Shown: one piece after another, positions 15,640 to 24,048 of the stretch
Numbering within the stretch: position 1 is the stretch's first letter
Layout of the letters: each line of letters starts with the position of its first letter
NCBI RefSeq assembly: GCF_001279525.1
Contig: NZ_LGDY01000025.1
Location: 62,001 to 126,000 of the forward strand
DNA from: Nocardia sp. NRRL S-836
GTDB taxonomy: Bacteria; Actinomycetota; Actinomycetes; Mycobacteriales; Pseudonocardiaceae
Length of the DNA: 64,000 nt
Direction of reading: 5' to 3'
Notes under the pieces: generated by a model
The model's database searches: none
What the model was told of the DNA's origin: nothing
The model's input: only the letters and a program-made list of their open reading frames with translations
Translations under genes and position numbers: made by a program

Positions 15640-17178
15640 TCAGCTGCGGCGCAGGGTGAGCTCGTCGACCAGCGCGCCGGTCTCGGTCAGCGCGCGGACC
15701 CTCATCCGGGCCGGTGTGCCGTTCGCGGCCGGGGTGACGTCCACGACGACCAGGCCGTAACCGCGGTACCGCACGCGCGACCAGGTCACCTTGACCGACT
15801 TCGACTCGCCGTCCTCCTGGTCGACGCGCATGGTGGCGGTGGCGTCCTTGACGTTGCCGTAGTAGGAATCGGCGATCTTCGAGTCGGCCCAGCTGTTGAT
15901 GCTCTCGCCGCCACCGCCCGCGGTGATGTAGGTGGTGCCGTCCTTGACCGGGTTGACGGTGCTCTTGATGGCGGCCTTCTTCGTGCCCTTGCCGGCCCTG
16001 ATCGGGTCGGTGCGCTCGTAGACGTGGTTGTGTCCGTTGAGGACCAGGTCCACCTGGTACTGGTCGAACAGCGGCGCCCACCGCTTCTGCGCGCCGATCT
16101 CCGCACCGTTGTTGCCGGAGGTGGAGTAGGTGCACTGGTGGCAGTAGACGACGATGAAGTCGATCGACGGGTCGGCGCGGAACTTCTGCAGCTGCGCCTT
16201 GAGCCACGTCTGCTGCCTGCCCTCGGTGTAGTCGAGGTTGGCGTCGCTGTTGTAGCAGACGTCGTTGCCGTCCAGGCTGATCAGGCCGACGTTCTGGTAG
16301 CGCCAGGAGTAGATGCAGGTCGAGCCGTCCCAGGCGTTGTCGGGCATGGTGAACCGGGCCCGCATGCCGCCGTAGCCGTGGTGGTCGTACCAGGACTCCA
16401 TCTCGTGGTTGCCCAGCGCGACCATCCACGGGACCTCCGCCGCGACGAGGTCGTTCTGGGCGAAGAACGAGTCCCACTTGCGTGCGTCGTACCTGTCGTC
16501 GGGCCGGCCGCCCTCGCCGTCGTTGGCGTAGCTCAGGTCGCCCATGGCGAGGTGGAACTGCGGCCCGAGGTCGGCGATCAGGCTGTTGGTGGCCAGTGCG
16601 TTGTAGCCGACGCCCTGGTCACCGAACGCGGTGAACGAGAACGGCGTGGTGGCGTTCGGCGCGGGCGCGGTGCGGAAGGTGGCGACGTCACCCGCACTCG
16701 GCTCGTAGCCCTGGTGGCCGACCACGTAGTAGTAGGTCGTGTTCGGCAGCAGGTTGCCGATGCGGACGTGCAGGTAGTGCTGGGTGACGGCCTGGCCGAC
16801 GTGCGGGTCGACGGTGAACAGCGGCTCCGACTGCCAGGCCAGGTCGCTGGTCAGCGCGCGGACCTCGGCGGGCCAGGCCTCGCCGTACTCACCGGGTGCG
16901 GTGCCGAAGCGCAGGTAGGGCGCCGTCACGTTCGCCGGCACCTGCCAGGAGACGACCACCTCACGGGACGGGACGGCACCGAACGCGAGGTGCCGGCCGA
17001 ACGGGCGCAGCGCCGATCCGGCGGTCTTGGGGGCGGTCAGCAGCACGGCGGGTGCGGCGAACGCGGACGAGGTGGTGGGGACGAGCAGGCCACCGGCGGC
17101 GAGCGCGGCACCGCCCAGGAAGACGCGGCGGCGGGAGTAACGGCGCCGGGCGTCCTCGTACTGCTCCTGCAGGGTCAT
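15640..17178 (-). CDS. Secreted purple acid phosphatase-like metallophosphoesterase
   Basis: 512 aa with a Tat signal (SRRRVFLGGAAL). An N-terminal fibronectin type III-like domain (about residues 60-175) precedes the catalytic domain. All five PAP metal-binding blocks are intact: GDQG (D187), GDLSY (D214, Y217), GNHE (N257, H258), YCHQ (H347) and GHNH (H383, H385). It is therefore predicted to be an exported, two-metal acid phosphatase or phosphodiesterase for phosphate scavenging. TAATTT lies 6 nt before the ATG without a Shine-Dalgarno sequence, indicating a leaderless start. It is the first gene of a minus-strand run with the degraded paralog (15-bp gap), the YfcE-type enzyme and beta-lactamase. 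Confidence 0.9.
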   Translation of the reverse strand: MTLQEQYEDARRRYSRRRVFLGGAALAAGGLLVPTTSSAFAAPAVLLTAPKTAGSALRPFGRHLAFGAVPSREVVVSWQVPANVTAPYLRFGTAPGEYGEAWPAEVRALTSDLAWQSEPLFTVDPHVGQAVTQHYLHVRIGNLLPNTTYYYVVGHQGYEPSAGDVATFRTAPAPNATTPFSFTAFGDQGVGYNALATNSLIADLGPQFHLAMGDLSYANDGEGGRPDDRYDARKWDSFFAQNDLVAAEVPWMVALGNHEMESWYDHHGYGGMRARFTMPDNAWDGSTCIYSWRYQNVGLISLDGNDVCYNSDANLDYTEGRQQTWLKAQLQKFRADPSIDFIVVYCHQCTYSTSGNNGAEIGAQKRWAPLFDQYQVDLVLNGHNHVYERTDPIRAGKGTKKAAIKSTVNPVKDGTTYITAGGGGESINSWADSKIADSYYGNVKDATATMRVDQEDGESKSVKVTWSRVRYRGYGLVVVDVTPAANGTPARMRVRALTETGALVDELTLRRS

Positions 17179-17184
17179 GGCCTG

Positions 17185-17190
17185 AAATTA
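17185..17190 (-). promoter_or_regulatory. -10-like TAATTT upstream of the phosphatase run
   Basis: On the minus strand TAATTT ends 6 nt before ATG 17178. Further upstream, GTTGACCTCCG on the same strand loosely resembles one unit of an actinobacterial PHO box. One weak unit is not enough to claim PhoP control. Confidence 0.45.
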
Positions 17191-17283
17191 GGGAAGTTTG
17201 TTTACGGAGGTCAACGACCGTTCGGGCAGAGCAGTCACTCCCGCCGGTGGTTCTGCCGGGCGGAAACCGGGTATCTCAGCCGC

Positions 17284-18084
17284 ATGGCACGTGCGATCTG
17301 GAGCGGGTCCGTCTCCTTCGGACTGGTGAACATCCCGGTGGAGCTGTACAGCGCCACGCAGGACCACACGGTGCACTTCAACCAGTTCCAGCGCGGCACC
17401 TCCGACCGCATCCGGTACAAGCGCGTCAACGAGCGCACGGGCCGTGAGGTGCCCTACGACAAGATCGTGAAGGGCCACGAGGTCGACGACGGCGAGTACG
17501 TCGTCGTGGAGCAGGAGGAGCTCGACGACATCGCACCCGGCCGGTCGCGCACGCTCGACATCGAGGCGTTCGTGGACCTGGACGAGATCGACCCGGTGTT
17601 CTTCCAGAAGACGTACTGGCTCGGGCCGGCCAAGGAGGAGTTCTCCCGGCCGTACCTGCTGCTGGCGCAGGCGATGAAGAAGACGAACCGGGCCGGGATC
17701 GCGGTGTTCGTCATGCGCGGCAAGCAGTACCTGACCGCGCTCAAGGAGGAGAACGGCTTCCTCGCGGTGCACACGCTGTTCTTCGCCGACGAGATCCGCA
17801 GGCCGAAGGACGTGCTGGACGTGGCGCCGCAGGGCCGGGCACCGCGGGGCAAGGAGCTCGACATGGCGGTGTCGCTGGTCGAGTCGATGTCCGACGACTG
17901 GCGGCCGAAGGACTACCGCGACACCTACACCGAACGCGTCAACAAGCTGATCGAGGACAAGCAGAAGGGCCGCGAGGTCGTCGTCGAGGCCGAGCCCGAG
18001 GCCGCCACGGACGTCATGGACCTCATGGAGGCGTTGCAGCGCAGCGTCGAGGCGAGCAAGAAGAAGCGCAAGAAGGCCGGCTGA
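17284..18084 (+). CDS. ku: Bacterial Ku, non-homologous end-joining DNA-end-binding protein
   Basis: 266 aa from ATG 17284. The start MARAIWSGSVSFGLVNIPVEL is diagnostic of bacterial Ku, and the core beta-barrel sequence (KRVNERTGREV, FQKTYWLGP, AKPYLLL-type segment) continues to about residue 215. The C-terminal tail is lysine-rich (SKKKRKKAG), as expected for DNA end threading and LigD recruitment. Ku forms a homodimeric ring on double-strand breaks. No ligD gene is in the window. I see no strong Shine-Dalgarno sequence; TATCTC lies 6 nt upstream. The reading frame could be extended far upstream, but that is antisense sequence of the phosphatases. Confidence 0.95.
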   Translation: MARAIWSGSVSFGLVNIPVELYSATQDHTVHFNQFQRGTSDRIRYKRVNERTGREVPYDKIVKGHEVDDGEYVVVEQEELDDIAPGRSRTLDIEAFVDLDEIDPVFFQKTYWLGPAKEEFSRPYLLLAQAMKKTNRAGIAVFVMRGKQYLTALKEENGFLAVHTLFFADEIRRPKDVLDVAPQGRAPRGKELDMAVSLVESMSDDWRPKDYRDTYTERVNKLIEDKQKGREVVVEAEPEAATDVMDLMEALQRSVEASKKKRKKAG

Positions 18085-18090
18085 CGCCGC

Positions 18091-18738
18091 TCACCGGCTG
18101 ATCACCAGCGCCGTCGCGTTGTCCGTTCCACCCGCGTGCAGTGCCGCGCGCACGAGCCGGTCCGCCGACGCGTGCCCGGCCATGATTGCTTCAATCCCGC
18201 TGTGCCCCAACGGGCCGTAGACGCCGTCGGAGGCGAGCACGAGCCGCGGTGCACGGGTGGTGGCGCGGCCGATGTTCTGCGGCGTCGCGTGGCGCACGGT
18301 GTTGGTGACGACGTGCTCCAGTCGCCGCTCCGGCACCACGCCGCGCGCTCGGAAGTACTCGGCCACGGTGTGGTCGGTCGTCAGCTGCACGAGGTCTTCG
18401 CCGTCCGAGGCGTACGCACGGGCGTCGCCGGCCCAGGCGATGTCGAACCCGCCCTCGATGCGTGCGACGGCGACCACGATCACGGCGTCCCCGGTGTGCA
18501 CCTGGAGTGCGGCACGTGCGGCGAACACGGCGGCGACCGGGTCGGTGAGCAGCGCGGCGGCCTGGGCGGCGGCGTGCGCGGCCTCGGCGGCCGCCACGGA
18601 GTCGCCGACGCCGTCCGCCAGGACGAAGGTGCGGCGGTGCGAGGCGTAGGCATCGGCGTTGTGGGTGCGCGGGCCGCGGTCGGACGAGCCGGTGACGGTC
18701 AGCGCGGTCCCGAGGGGCGTGGTGTGATCGATCAGCAT
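18091..18738 (-). CDS. PP2C-family serine/threonine phosphatase
   Basis: 215 aa from ATG 18738 with GGGAGG seven bases upstream. PP2C metal blocks are visible: SDRGPRTHNADA near residue 18, VLADGVGD near residue 39, WAGDARAY near residue 101, LASDGVY near residue 166 and GTDNATAL near the end. The protein is shorter than the usual 230-250 aa, but it is the compact catalytic domain only, cytoplasmic, with no membrane helix. It probably dephosphorylates targets of Ser/Thr kinases. No kinase gene is adjacent. It is convergent with ku, with a 6-bp gap. Confidence 0.88.
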   Translation of the reverse strand: MLIDHTTPLGTALTVTGSSDRGPRTHNADAYASHRRTFVLADGVGDSVAAAEAAHAAAQAAALLTDPVAAVFAARAALQVHTGDAVIVVAVARIEGGFDIAWAGDARAYASDGEDLVQLTTDHTVAEYFRARGVVPERRLEHVVTNTVRHATPQNIGRATTRAPRLVLASDGVYGPLGHSGIEAIMAGHASADRLVRAALHAGGTDNATALVISR

Positions 18739-18850
18739 GGCGACCTCCCTGCCTTCCAGTGAGCCCCGGTCGGCTGGGAGTCTGCTGTCAGCAGCCTGAG
18801 AAAAGCTCTAGAGTTCCGCCGCCCTGCGAAACCGGGTCGCACCGGCGCGA

Positions 18851-18878
18851 GCCGGCCCCGCCGGAACGCGGGGCCGGC
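18851..18878 (-). terminator. GC-rich hairpin terminator of the PQQ-type gene
   Basis: GCCGGCCCCGC (18851-18861) and GCGGGGCCGGC (18868-18878) form a perfect 11-bp stem with a 6-nt loop, 11 bp past the stop of the minus-strand gene at 18890. Confidence 0.7.
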
Positions 18879-18889
18879 CCTCACCACAG

Positions 18890-20437
18890 CTAGAGCCCGA
18901 ACGCCAGGAGCACGTTGCCGTGCGGGTTCTCGAACTCCGGCCAGTAGCCGGAGTGCACGTAGACCATGCCGTCCGAGACGACCGCACCGCTGCCGGGTCC
19001 GGCCATGAAGCCGCCACGCCCGGTCACTCCGTTGACGCCGCGCACGTCCTGCACGGTGTCGTGCGTCCACAGGATCTGGCCGGTCTTCGCGCTGTAGGCG
19101 CGGAACTTGCCGTCACCCGCCCCCAGGTAGACCACGCCGGGTGTGCTGGTCACCGGAACGCCGTGGGCCCGTGCGCAGTTCGCCTGGCCCACCGCACCGC
19201 CGGTGGAGCAGCCGTCCTCCGGTGCCGCGGTCTCCCACAACACCTTGCCGGTCGCCGGGTCCACCGCGAACAGCTTCCCGGGATCGGCGAAGAACGTGGA
19301 GATGTACAACCGCTTGCCGTCGTAGCTCGACCCCCACTGGATGCCCGAGATGCCACCGCTGGGCAGCGGCACGCCGAGCTGCCTGCGCCACACGACCTGG
19401 CCGGTCTTCGCGTCGAACACGTGGTACACGCCCGACTTCTGGCCCACGCCGACGAGCTGCCGGCCGTCCACCGCGAACAGGTTCGGCGTCGCGCCGATGT
19501 CGTAGTCGAGGTTCGTGTTGTCCTTGAGCCCTGGGCAGTAGCCCTCGGCGTCGGGTTCATTGCAGACGCTGCGCCACGTGTCGGCATCGGTGACCTGGTT
19601 GGTCCACTTCACCCGGCCGGTGCGCACGTCCAGCGCGAGCAGCGAGTCGAACTCGCCGCCCTTGCCGGTGTAGTTCTGGCCGGTGCCGACGTAGAGCGTG
19701 CCGGTCCCGCGGTCGATCACCGGCGAGCTCCACACCCCGGCACCGGACGGTTCGAACCGCTTGGCTCCGTTGGGCCACGTGCCGACCTCGACCGGTTCCG
19801 GCACGGTGTGATGACGCCACACCAGCGCACCGGTGTCGATGTCGTAGGCGTCGACGTGGCCGCGGAACGTGCAGCACGGGTAGTCGCGCGGCATCGTGTT
19901 CTCACCGCTGGACGTGCCGACGTACACCAGTCCGTTGTGGACGATCGGTGAGCTGGTGAGCAGCGCGGCGACGTTGTCGTCGGTCTGCGCACGCCACACC
20001 TCGCGGCCGGTGCGCTGGTCGAGTGCGAACAGCCGGCCCGCGCTGTCACCGAAGAACACCTTGCCGTTCGACACCGTCGGACCGTCGGAGTTGAAGGCGT
20101 ACCGGGGTGCCGACGGCAGTGCGAACTCCCACCTGGCCCGTCCGGTGCGGGCGTCACGGGCGTAGAACTTGCCGTCGGGGCCACCGAAGTAGATGGTGTC
20201 GCCGACGACGGCGGGCTGGCTGCGCGGGGTGTTGTAGTCACCCCGCTCGTAGGCGAACGCCCACTTCAGCTTGAGCTTCCCGACGTTGCCGGGGTTGATG
20301 CGCCACTCGGCGGCGTTGTGCCGGGAGCCGGCCAGGTCCTTCGTCCAGCCCGCCCAGTCACCGGACCGGTGCGCGTCGGCGGGAACCGCGGTCAGCACGA
20401 CGAGCGCCGCGGATAACAGCGCTGTGGTCTTCAACAT
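18890..20437 (-). CDS. Secreted PQQ-type beta-propeller protein (quinoprotein dehydrogenase-like)
   Basis: 515 aa from ATG 20437, chosen because GGGGGAAA precedes it; a GTG eight codons upstream lacks this. A Sec signal peptide (LKTTALLSAALVVLTAVPADA) is followed by repeated blades ending in the tryptophan-docking type motif (AxDxxTGxxxW): ARDARTGRARWE, ALDQRTGREVWR, AYDIDTGALVWR, ALDVRTGRVKW, VFDAKTGQVVWR, AVDPATGKVLWE and AYSAKTGQILWT. Seven or eight such blades match a PQQ-dependent alcohol or polyvinyl-alcohol dehydrogenase propeller. A CysCys pair occurs in DYPCCTF. No haem c motif is seen, so an external electron acceptor would be needed. It may also be a non-enzymatic PQQ-like propeller. 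Confidence 0.78.
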   Translation of the reverse strand: MLKTTALLSAALVVLTAVPADAHRSGDWAGWTKDLAGSRHNAAEWRINPGNVGKLKLKWAFAYERGDYNTPRSQPAVVGDTIYFGGPDGKFYARDARTGRARWEFALPSAPRYAFNSDGPTVSNGKVFFGDSAGRLFALDQRTGREVWRAQTDDNVAALLTSSPIVHNGLVYVGTSSGENTMPRDYPCCTFRGHVDAYDIDTGALVWRHHTVPEPVEVGTWPNGAKRFEPSGAGVWSSPVIDRGTGTLYVGTGQNYTGKGGEFDSLLALDVRTGRVKWTNQVTDADTWRSVCNEPDAEGYCPGLKDNTNLDYDIGATPNLFAVDGRQLVGVGQKSGVYHVFDAKTGQVVWRRQLGVPLPSGGISGIQWGSSYDGKRLYISTFFADPGKLFAVDPATGKVLWETAAPEDGCSTGGAVGQANCARAHGVPVTSTPGVVYLGAGDGKFRAYSAKTGQILWTHDTVQDVRGVNGVTGRGGFMAGPGSGAVVSDGMVYVHSGYWPEFENPHGNVLLAFGL

Positions 20438-20532
20438 GGAATTTCCCCCTTCCACCACCACCTTGGCAGTGGCGGGAGGGGGACGGGATCCGCCGAAGGC
20501 CTCGACGCGACCGACGGAAGTAGGGTCCAGGA

Positions 20533-20879
20533 CTAGCCGATCGGTTGATGCGTCACGACCGCGGGACGCGCGAGGCGGTCTTGCACGGGACGGCCCGTGA
20601 CCGATGCGCCCCGGGTATCCGGCCGGACCCCCGCGACGCCCTCGCCCGGTTGCCGGCGGCCGTGCGCGAGCAGCACGTGCGGCCCTTCGCCGACGGGCGT
20701 GCGTGGCGCGTGCACCACCGCGGTGAGGTCGTGGCCGGCGAGTGCTCGGCCCGCGTCACGCCGTGGCCGGCCGGGGTGGCGGTCGCGGTGGCGGGTGCGC
20801 TCAGCACCAGGGCGAACACGACAGCGGCGGCCGACCTGCCGATCACGCCGGCTCTGCTCGCCGGGGACGTTGATGCCAT
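20533..20879 (-). pseudogene. Possible small secreted protein interrupted by a frameshift
   Basis: This lies in a 487-bp gap (20438-20924) without a confident gene. From ATG 20879 on the minus strand the sequence encodes a plausible signal peptide (SRAGVIGRSAAAVVFALVLSA, cleavage after TATA). After about 45 codons this frame becomes Arg/Ser/Thr-rich. The neighbouring frame from about 20755 reads like real protein (GHDLTAVVHAPRTPVGEG) to a TAG at 20533. A one-base indel near 20750-20760 would join the two into a secreted protein of about 115 aa. There is no Shine-Dalgarno sequence. The call is weak, and the rest of the gap shows nothing recognisable. Confidence 0.3.
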
Positions 20880-20924
20880 GGGGTGATCTCAGCGCGTGAA
20901 TGTGAGTCACCGGTGGGCGTTGTG

Positions 20925-21710
20925 TCACAGTTTCGCCACAGCTGCCTCGACACCGTCCAGCAGCACCGCCAGCCCGCGGCGGAAGTTCTCCACCGCGTCG
21001 TTCTCCAGGTACGGCAGCTCGGGGTCGGCCGCGGGTGGTTCGCGGTCGTTCTCCAGCAGGTGCAGCATCGGGAACCTGGTCGCCAGCTCCGGTTCGACCT
21101 CCATCAGCACCGCCGAGCGCGCGTACCACCACTCCTCGTCGGCCTCCCCGGTCGCGCTGCGGGCGGCGCGGGCCTCGGCGAGGGTCTGGGCGGCACCGCG
21201 CACGAAGTAGTTGATCGCGCCGACGATCCCGCGCAGCTCACGGCCGGGCAGCCCGGTCGGCACGAGGACCGCGGCGAGCGACTCGATCACGGCGAACTCG
21301 TGCGGGCCGAGCACCGGGCGGGCCTGCGACACCTGCAGCACCCACGGGTGGCGCCCGTAGAACTCCCACATGTCCTGCGCCCACCGCATGACGGCGGCAC
21401 GCCAGCCGTCGGCGGTGTCGCAGGAGGTCGGCAGCTCGGCCATCGCCCGGTCGTACATGAGGTCGACCAGCTCGTTCTTGCCCGGCACGTACGTGTAGAG
21501 CGCCATCGCCGTGCGTCCGAGCCGGTCCCCGACCGCGCGCATGGACAACGCCGCCGTGCCGGCCTCGTCGGCGACCGCGATCGCGGCGTCGACGATCGCG
21601 TCCACGCTCAGCCCAGGTCGTGGGCCGGGGCGTTTCTCCTGCGCCGCCCCGGCACGCCACAGCAGCTCGATCGACCGGCGCGGGTCGCCCTGCCCTGCGT
21701 AGACGACCAC
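20925..21710 (-). CDS. TetR family regulator with TetR_C-type ligand domain
   Basis: 261 aa from GTG 21710, selected because AAGGAG lies 7 nt upstream; longer extensions into the divergent gene are rejected. The helix-turn-helix is near residues 50-70 (AALSMRAVGDRLGRTAMALYTYVPGKNEL), the variant common in TetR/TetR_C_1 regulators that follow a basic GPRPGLS leader. The C-terminal half is helical and aromatic-rich (WAQDMWEFYGRHPWVLQV). It is divergent from the UvrA-like/flavoreductase operon, with inverted repeats in the 79-bp gap, so it probably represses that operon and itself until a small-molecule ligand binds. Confidence 0.88.
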   Translation of the reverse strand: MVVYAGQGDPRRSIELLWRAGAAQEKRPGPRPGLSVDAIVDAAIAVADEAGTAALSMRAVGDRLGRTAMALYTYVPGKNELVDLMYDRAMAELPTSCDTADGWRAAVMRWAQDMWEFYGRHPWVLQVSQARPVLGPHEFAVIESLAAVLVPTGLPGRELRGIVGAINYFVRGAAQTLAEARAARSATGEADEEWWYARSAVLMEVEPELATRFPMLHLLENDREPPAADPELPYLENDAVENFRRGLAVLLDGVEAAVAKL

Positions 21711-21727
21711 CTTGCGACTCCTTACAA

Positions 21728-21759
21728 CGTAAAGTAACCTCGCCAGTCCACACTTTACG
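21728..21759. promoter_or_regulatory. Inverted-repeat operator between TetR and UvrA-like genes
   Basis: CGTAAAGT (21728-21735) and ACTTTACG (21752-21759) are exact reverse complements 16 nt apart. Each overlaps a smaller palindrome (TTACAACGTAA and CTTTACGGCATAAAG). The AT-rich words stand out in this GC-rich DNA. They are likely TetR operators. Confidence 0.62.
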
Positions 21760-21789
21760 GCATAAAGAATCACCGGGGGAAGAACTGCC

Positions 21790-24048
21790 ATGAACGCTGT
21801 GGCCGACAGCCATGACGTCATCGAGGTCCGCGGGGCCAGGGAGAACAACCTCGCGGACGTGTCGCTCGACATCCCCAAACGCCGGCTGACCGTCTTCACC
21901 GGCGTCTCCGGCTCTGGCAAGTCCTCGCTGGTCTTCGGCACGATCGCGGCCGAGTCGCAGCGGATGATCAACGAGACCTACACCGCGTTCCTGCAGTCGT
22001 TCATGCCCTCGATCGGGCGCCCGGACGTGGACGCGCTGCGCAACCTGAGCGCGGCGATCATCGTCGACCAGGAGCGGATGGGGGCGAACTCCCGCTCGAC
22101 GGTCGGCACCGCCACCGACGCGAACACCATGCTGCGCATCGTGTTCAGCCGGCTCGGGCAGCCGCACGCCGGCACGTCCGGCGCGTTCAGCTTCAACCTG
22201 CCCGAGGGCATGTGCCCGGCCTGCGAGGGCCTGGGCAAGGTCACCACGATCGACGTCGACGCGTTCGTGGACCGCTCGAAGTCGTTGAACGAGGGCGCGA
22301 TCGACGCACCGAACTACGGCGTGGACAGCTGGTACTGGCGGGTGCTCGCGCACTCGGGGCTCTACTCCCCGGACAAGCCGATCGCCGAGTTCACCCAGCG
22401 GGAACTGGACGACTTCCTGCACAAGCCGACGACGAAGCTCGACATCGGCGGCACCAACGTCACGTACGAGGGTCTCGTCGTGAAGCTGCAGCGCACGATC
22501 CTGGCCAAGGACCGCGAGTCGATGCAGCCGCACGTGCGCGCGTTCGTCGACCGCGCGGTCACGTTCGCGACCTGCCCCGAATGCCGGGGCGCGCGGCTGA
22601 ACGAGGCCGCGCTGAGCTCGAAGATCGGCGGGCTGAACATCGCCGACTGCTGCGCGATGCAGATCAGCGACCTGGCCCGGTTCGCGCACGGCCTCGACGA
22701 CCCGTCGGTCGCGCCGCTCCTGGCCACGCTGCGGGGCACCCTCGACTCGCTGGTCGAGATCGGGCTGGGCTACCTGTCGCTGGACCGCGAGTCGGCCACG
22801 CTGTCCGGTGGCGAGTCGCAGCGCGTGAAGATGGTGCGGCACCTGGGTTCCTCGCTCACCGACATCACCTACGTGTTCGACGAGCCGACCGTCGGGCTGC
22901 ACCCGCACGACATCCGGCGCATGAACGACCTGCTGCTGCGCCTGCGGGACAAGGGCAACACCGTCCTGGTCGTCGAGCACAAGCCGGAGACCATCGAGAT
23001 CGCCGACCACGTGGTCGACCTCGGGCCCGGCGCCGGGGTCAACGGCGGCCACCTCTGCTACTCCGGTGACGTGGCCGGACTGCGGTCCTCCGGCACGCTG
23101 ACCGGGCGGCACCTCGACCACCGGGCCAAGCTGCGTGCCGAGTTCCGCTCCCCCAAGGGGTTCCTCACCATCACCGGCGCGCGGTCGAACAACCTCAAGG
23201 ACGTCTCGGTCGACCTCCCGCTCGGCGTGCTGACCGTGGTCACCGGTGTCGCCGGCTCGGGCAAGTCGTCGCTGATCCACGGGTCGCTGCGCAAGCGACC
23301 GGGCGTGGTGACGGTCGACCAGTCACCGATCCGCGGGTCGCGCCGGTCCAACCCCGCCACCTACACCGGTCTGCTCGACTCCGTGCGGACCGCGTTCGCC
23401 AGGGCCAACGGCGTGAAAGCGGCGTTGTTCAGCGCGAACTCCGAGGGCGCCTGCCCGCACTGCAAGGGCATCGGCCTCGTCTACACCGACCTCGCGATGA
23501 TGGCCGGTGTCGCCACGGTGTGCGAGAAGTGCGAGGGCAAGCGGTTCACACCCGAGGTGCTGCGCTACACGTTGCGGGGCAAGAACATCAGCGACGTGCT
23601 CGCCATGCCGGTCGCGGAGGCGCGCGAGTTCTTCCCGTCCGGCCAGGCCCACGCCGTGCTCTCCCGCCTGCACGACGTCGGCCTGTCCTACCTCGCGCTG
23701 GGCCAGCCGCTGACCACGCTGTCCGGCGGGGAACGCCAACGGCTCAAGCTCGCCATCCACATGGCCGAGAAGGCCGCGACCTACGTGCTCGACGAACCCA
23801 CCTCCGGCCTGCACCTCGCCGACGTCGACCAGCTGCTCGGCCTGCTCGACCAGCTGATCGACGCGGGCAACACGGTGATCGTCATCGAGCACCACCTGGC
23901 CGTGATGGCGCACGCCGACTGGATCGTCGACATGGGACCGGGCGCGGGCCACGACGGCGGCCGGGTCGTCTTCTCCGGCACGCCCGGAGACCTCGTCACC
24001 CAGGCCGACACGCTCACCGCGCGGCACCTGAGGGAGTACCTGGCATGA
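21790..24048 (+). CDS. UvrA-like ABC ATPase of the DrrC/UvrA2 resistance type
   Basis: 752 aa from ATG 21790, shorter than the roughly 950-aa UvrA. Two ABC cassettes are present: Walker A GVSGSGKSS (38-46) and GVAGSGKSS, and signatures LSGGESQR and LSGGERQR followed by FDEPTVGL and LDEPTSGL. Both zinc modules are kept (CPAC...CPEC; CPHC...CEKC). The compact size suggests loss of the UvrB-binding region, as in UvrA2/DrrC proteins, which protect DNA from intercalating drugs rather than drive excision repair. It is divergently controlled by TetR and translationally coupled (ATGA) to a flavoreductase. A role in resistance to a DNA-binding compound is inferred. Confidence 0.85.
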   Translation: MNAVADSHDVIEVRGARENNLADVSLDIPKRRLTVFTGVSGSGKSSLVFGTIAAESQRMINETYTAFLQSFMPSIGRPDVDALRNLSAAIIVDQERMGANSRSTVGTATDANTMLRIVFSRLGQPHAGTSGAFSFNLPEGMCPACEGLGKVTTIDVDAFVDRSKSLNEGAIDAPNYGVDSWYWRVLAHSGLYSPDKPIAEFTQRELDDFLHKPTTKLDIGGTNVTYEGLVVKLQRTILAKDRESMQPHVRAFVDRAVTFATCPECRGARLNEAALSSKIGGLNIADCCAMQISDLARFAHGLDDPSVAPLLATLRGTLDSLVEIGLGYLSLDRESATLSGGESQRVKMVRHLGSSLTDITYVFDEPTVGLHPHDIRRMNDLLLRLRDKGNTVLVVEHKPETIEIADHVVDLGPGAGVNGGHLCYSGDVAGLRSSGTLTGRHLDHRAKLRAEFRSPKGFLTITGARSNNLKDVSVDLPLGVLTVVTGVAGSGKSSLIHGSLRKRPGVVTVDQSPIRGSRRSNPATYTGLLDSVRTAFARANGVKAALFSANSEGACPHCKGIGLVYTDLAMMAGVATVCEKCEGKRFTPEVLRYTLRGKNISDVLAMPVAEAREFFPSGQAHAVLSRLHDVGLSYLALGQPLTTLSGGERQRLKLAIHMAEKAATYVLDEPTSGLHLADVDQLLGLLDQLIDAGNTVIVIEHHLAVMAHADWIVDMGPGAGHDGGRVVFSGTPGDLVTQADTLTARHLREYLA

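Noticed and set aside
17185..17220. PHO box before the phosphatase genes
   Set aside because: Only one weak GTTGACC unit is seen and direct repeats of the needed spacing are absent.
14335..17283. Very long plus-strand open frame leading into ku
   Set aside because: It is antisense to two clear phosphatase genes and has skewed Val/Arg/Gly composition. Ku has a complete family N-terminus at 17284.
17284..18084. Complete NHEJ operon with ligD
   Set aside because: No DNA ligase or polymerase domain gene occurs in the window; ku stands alone.
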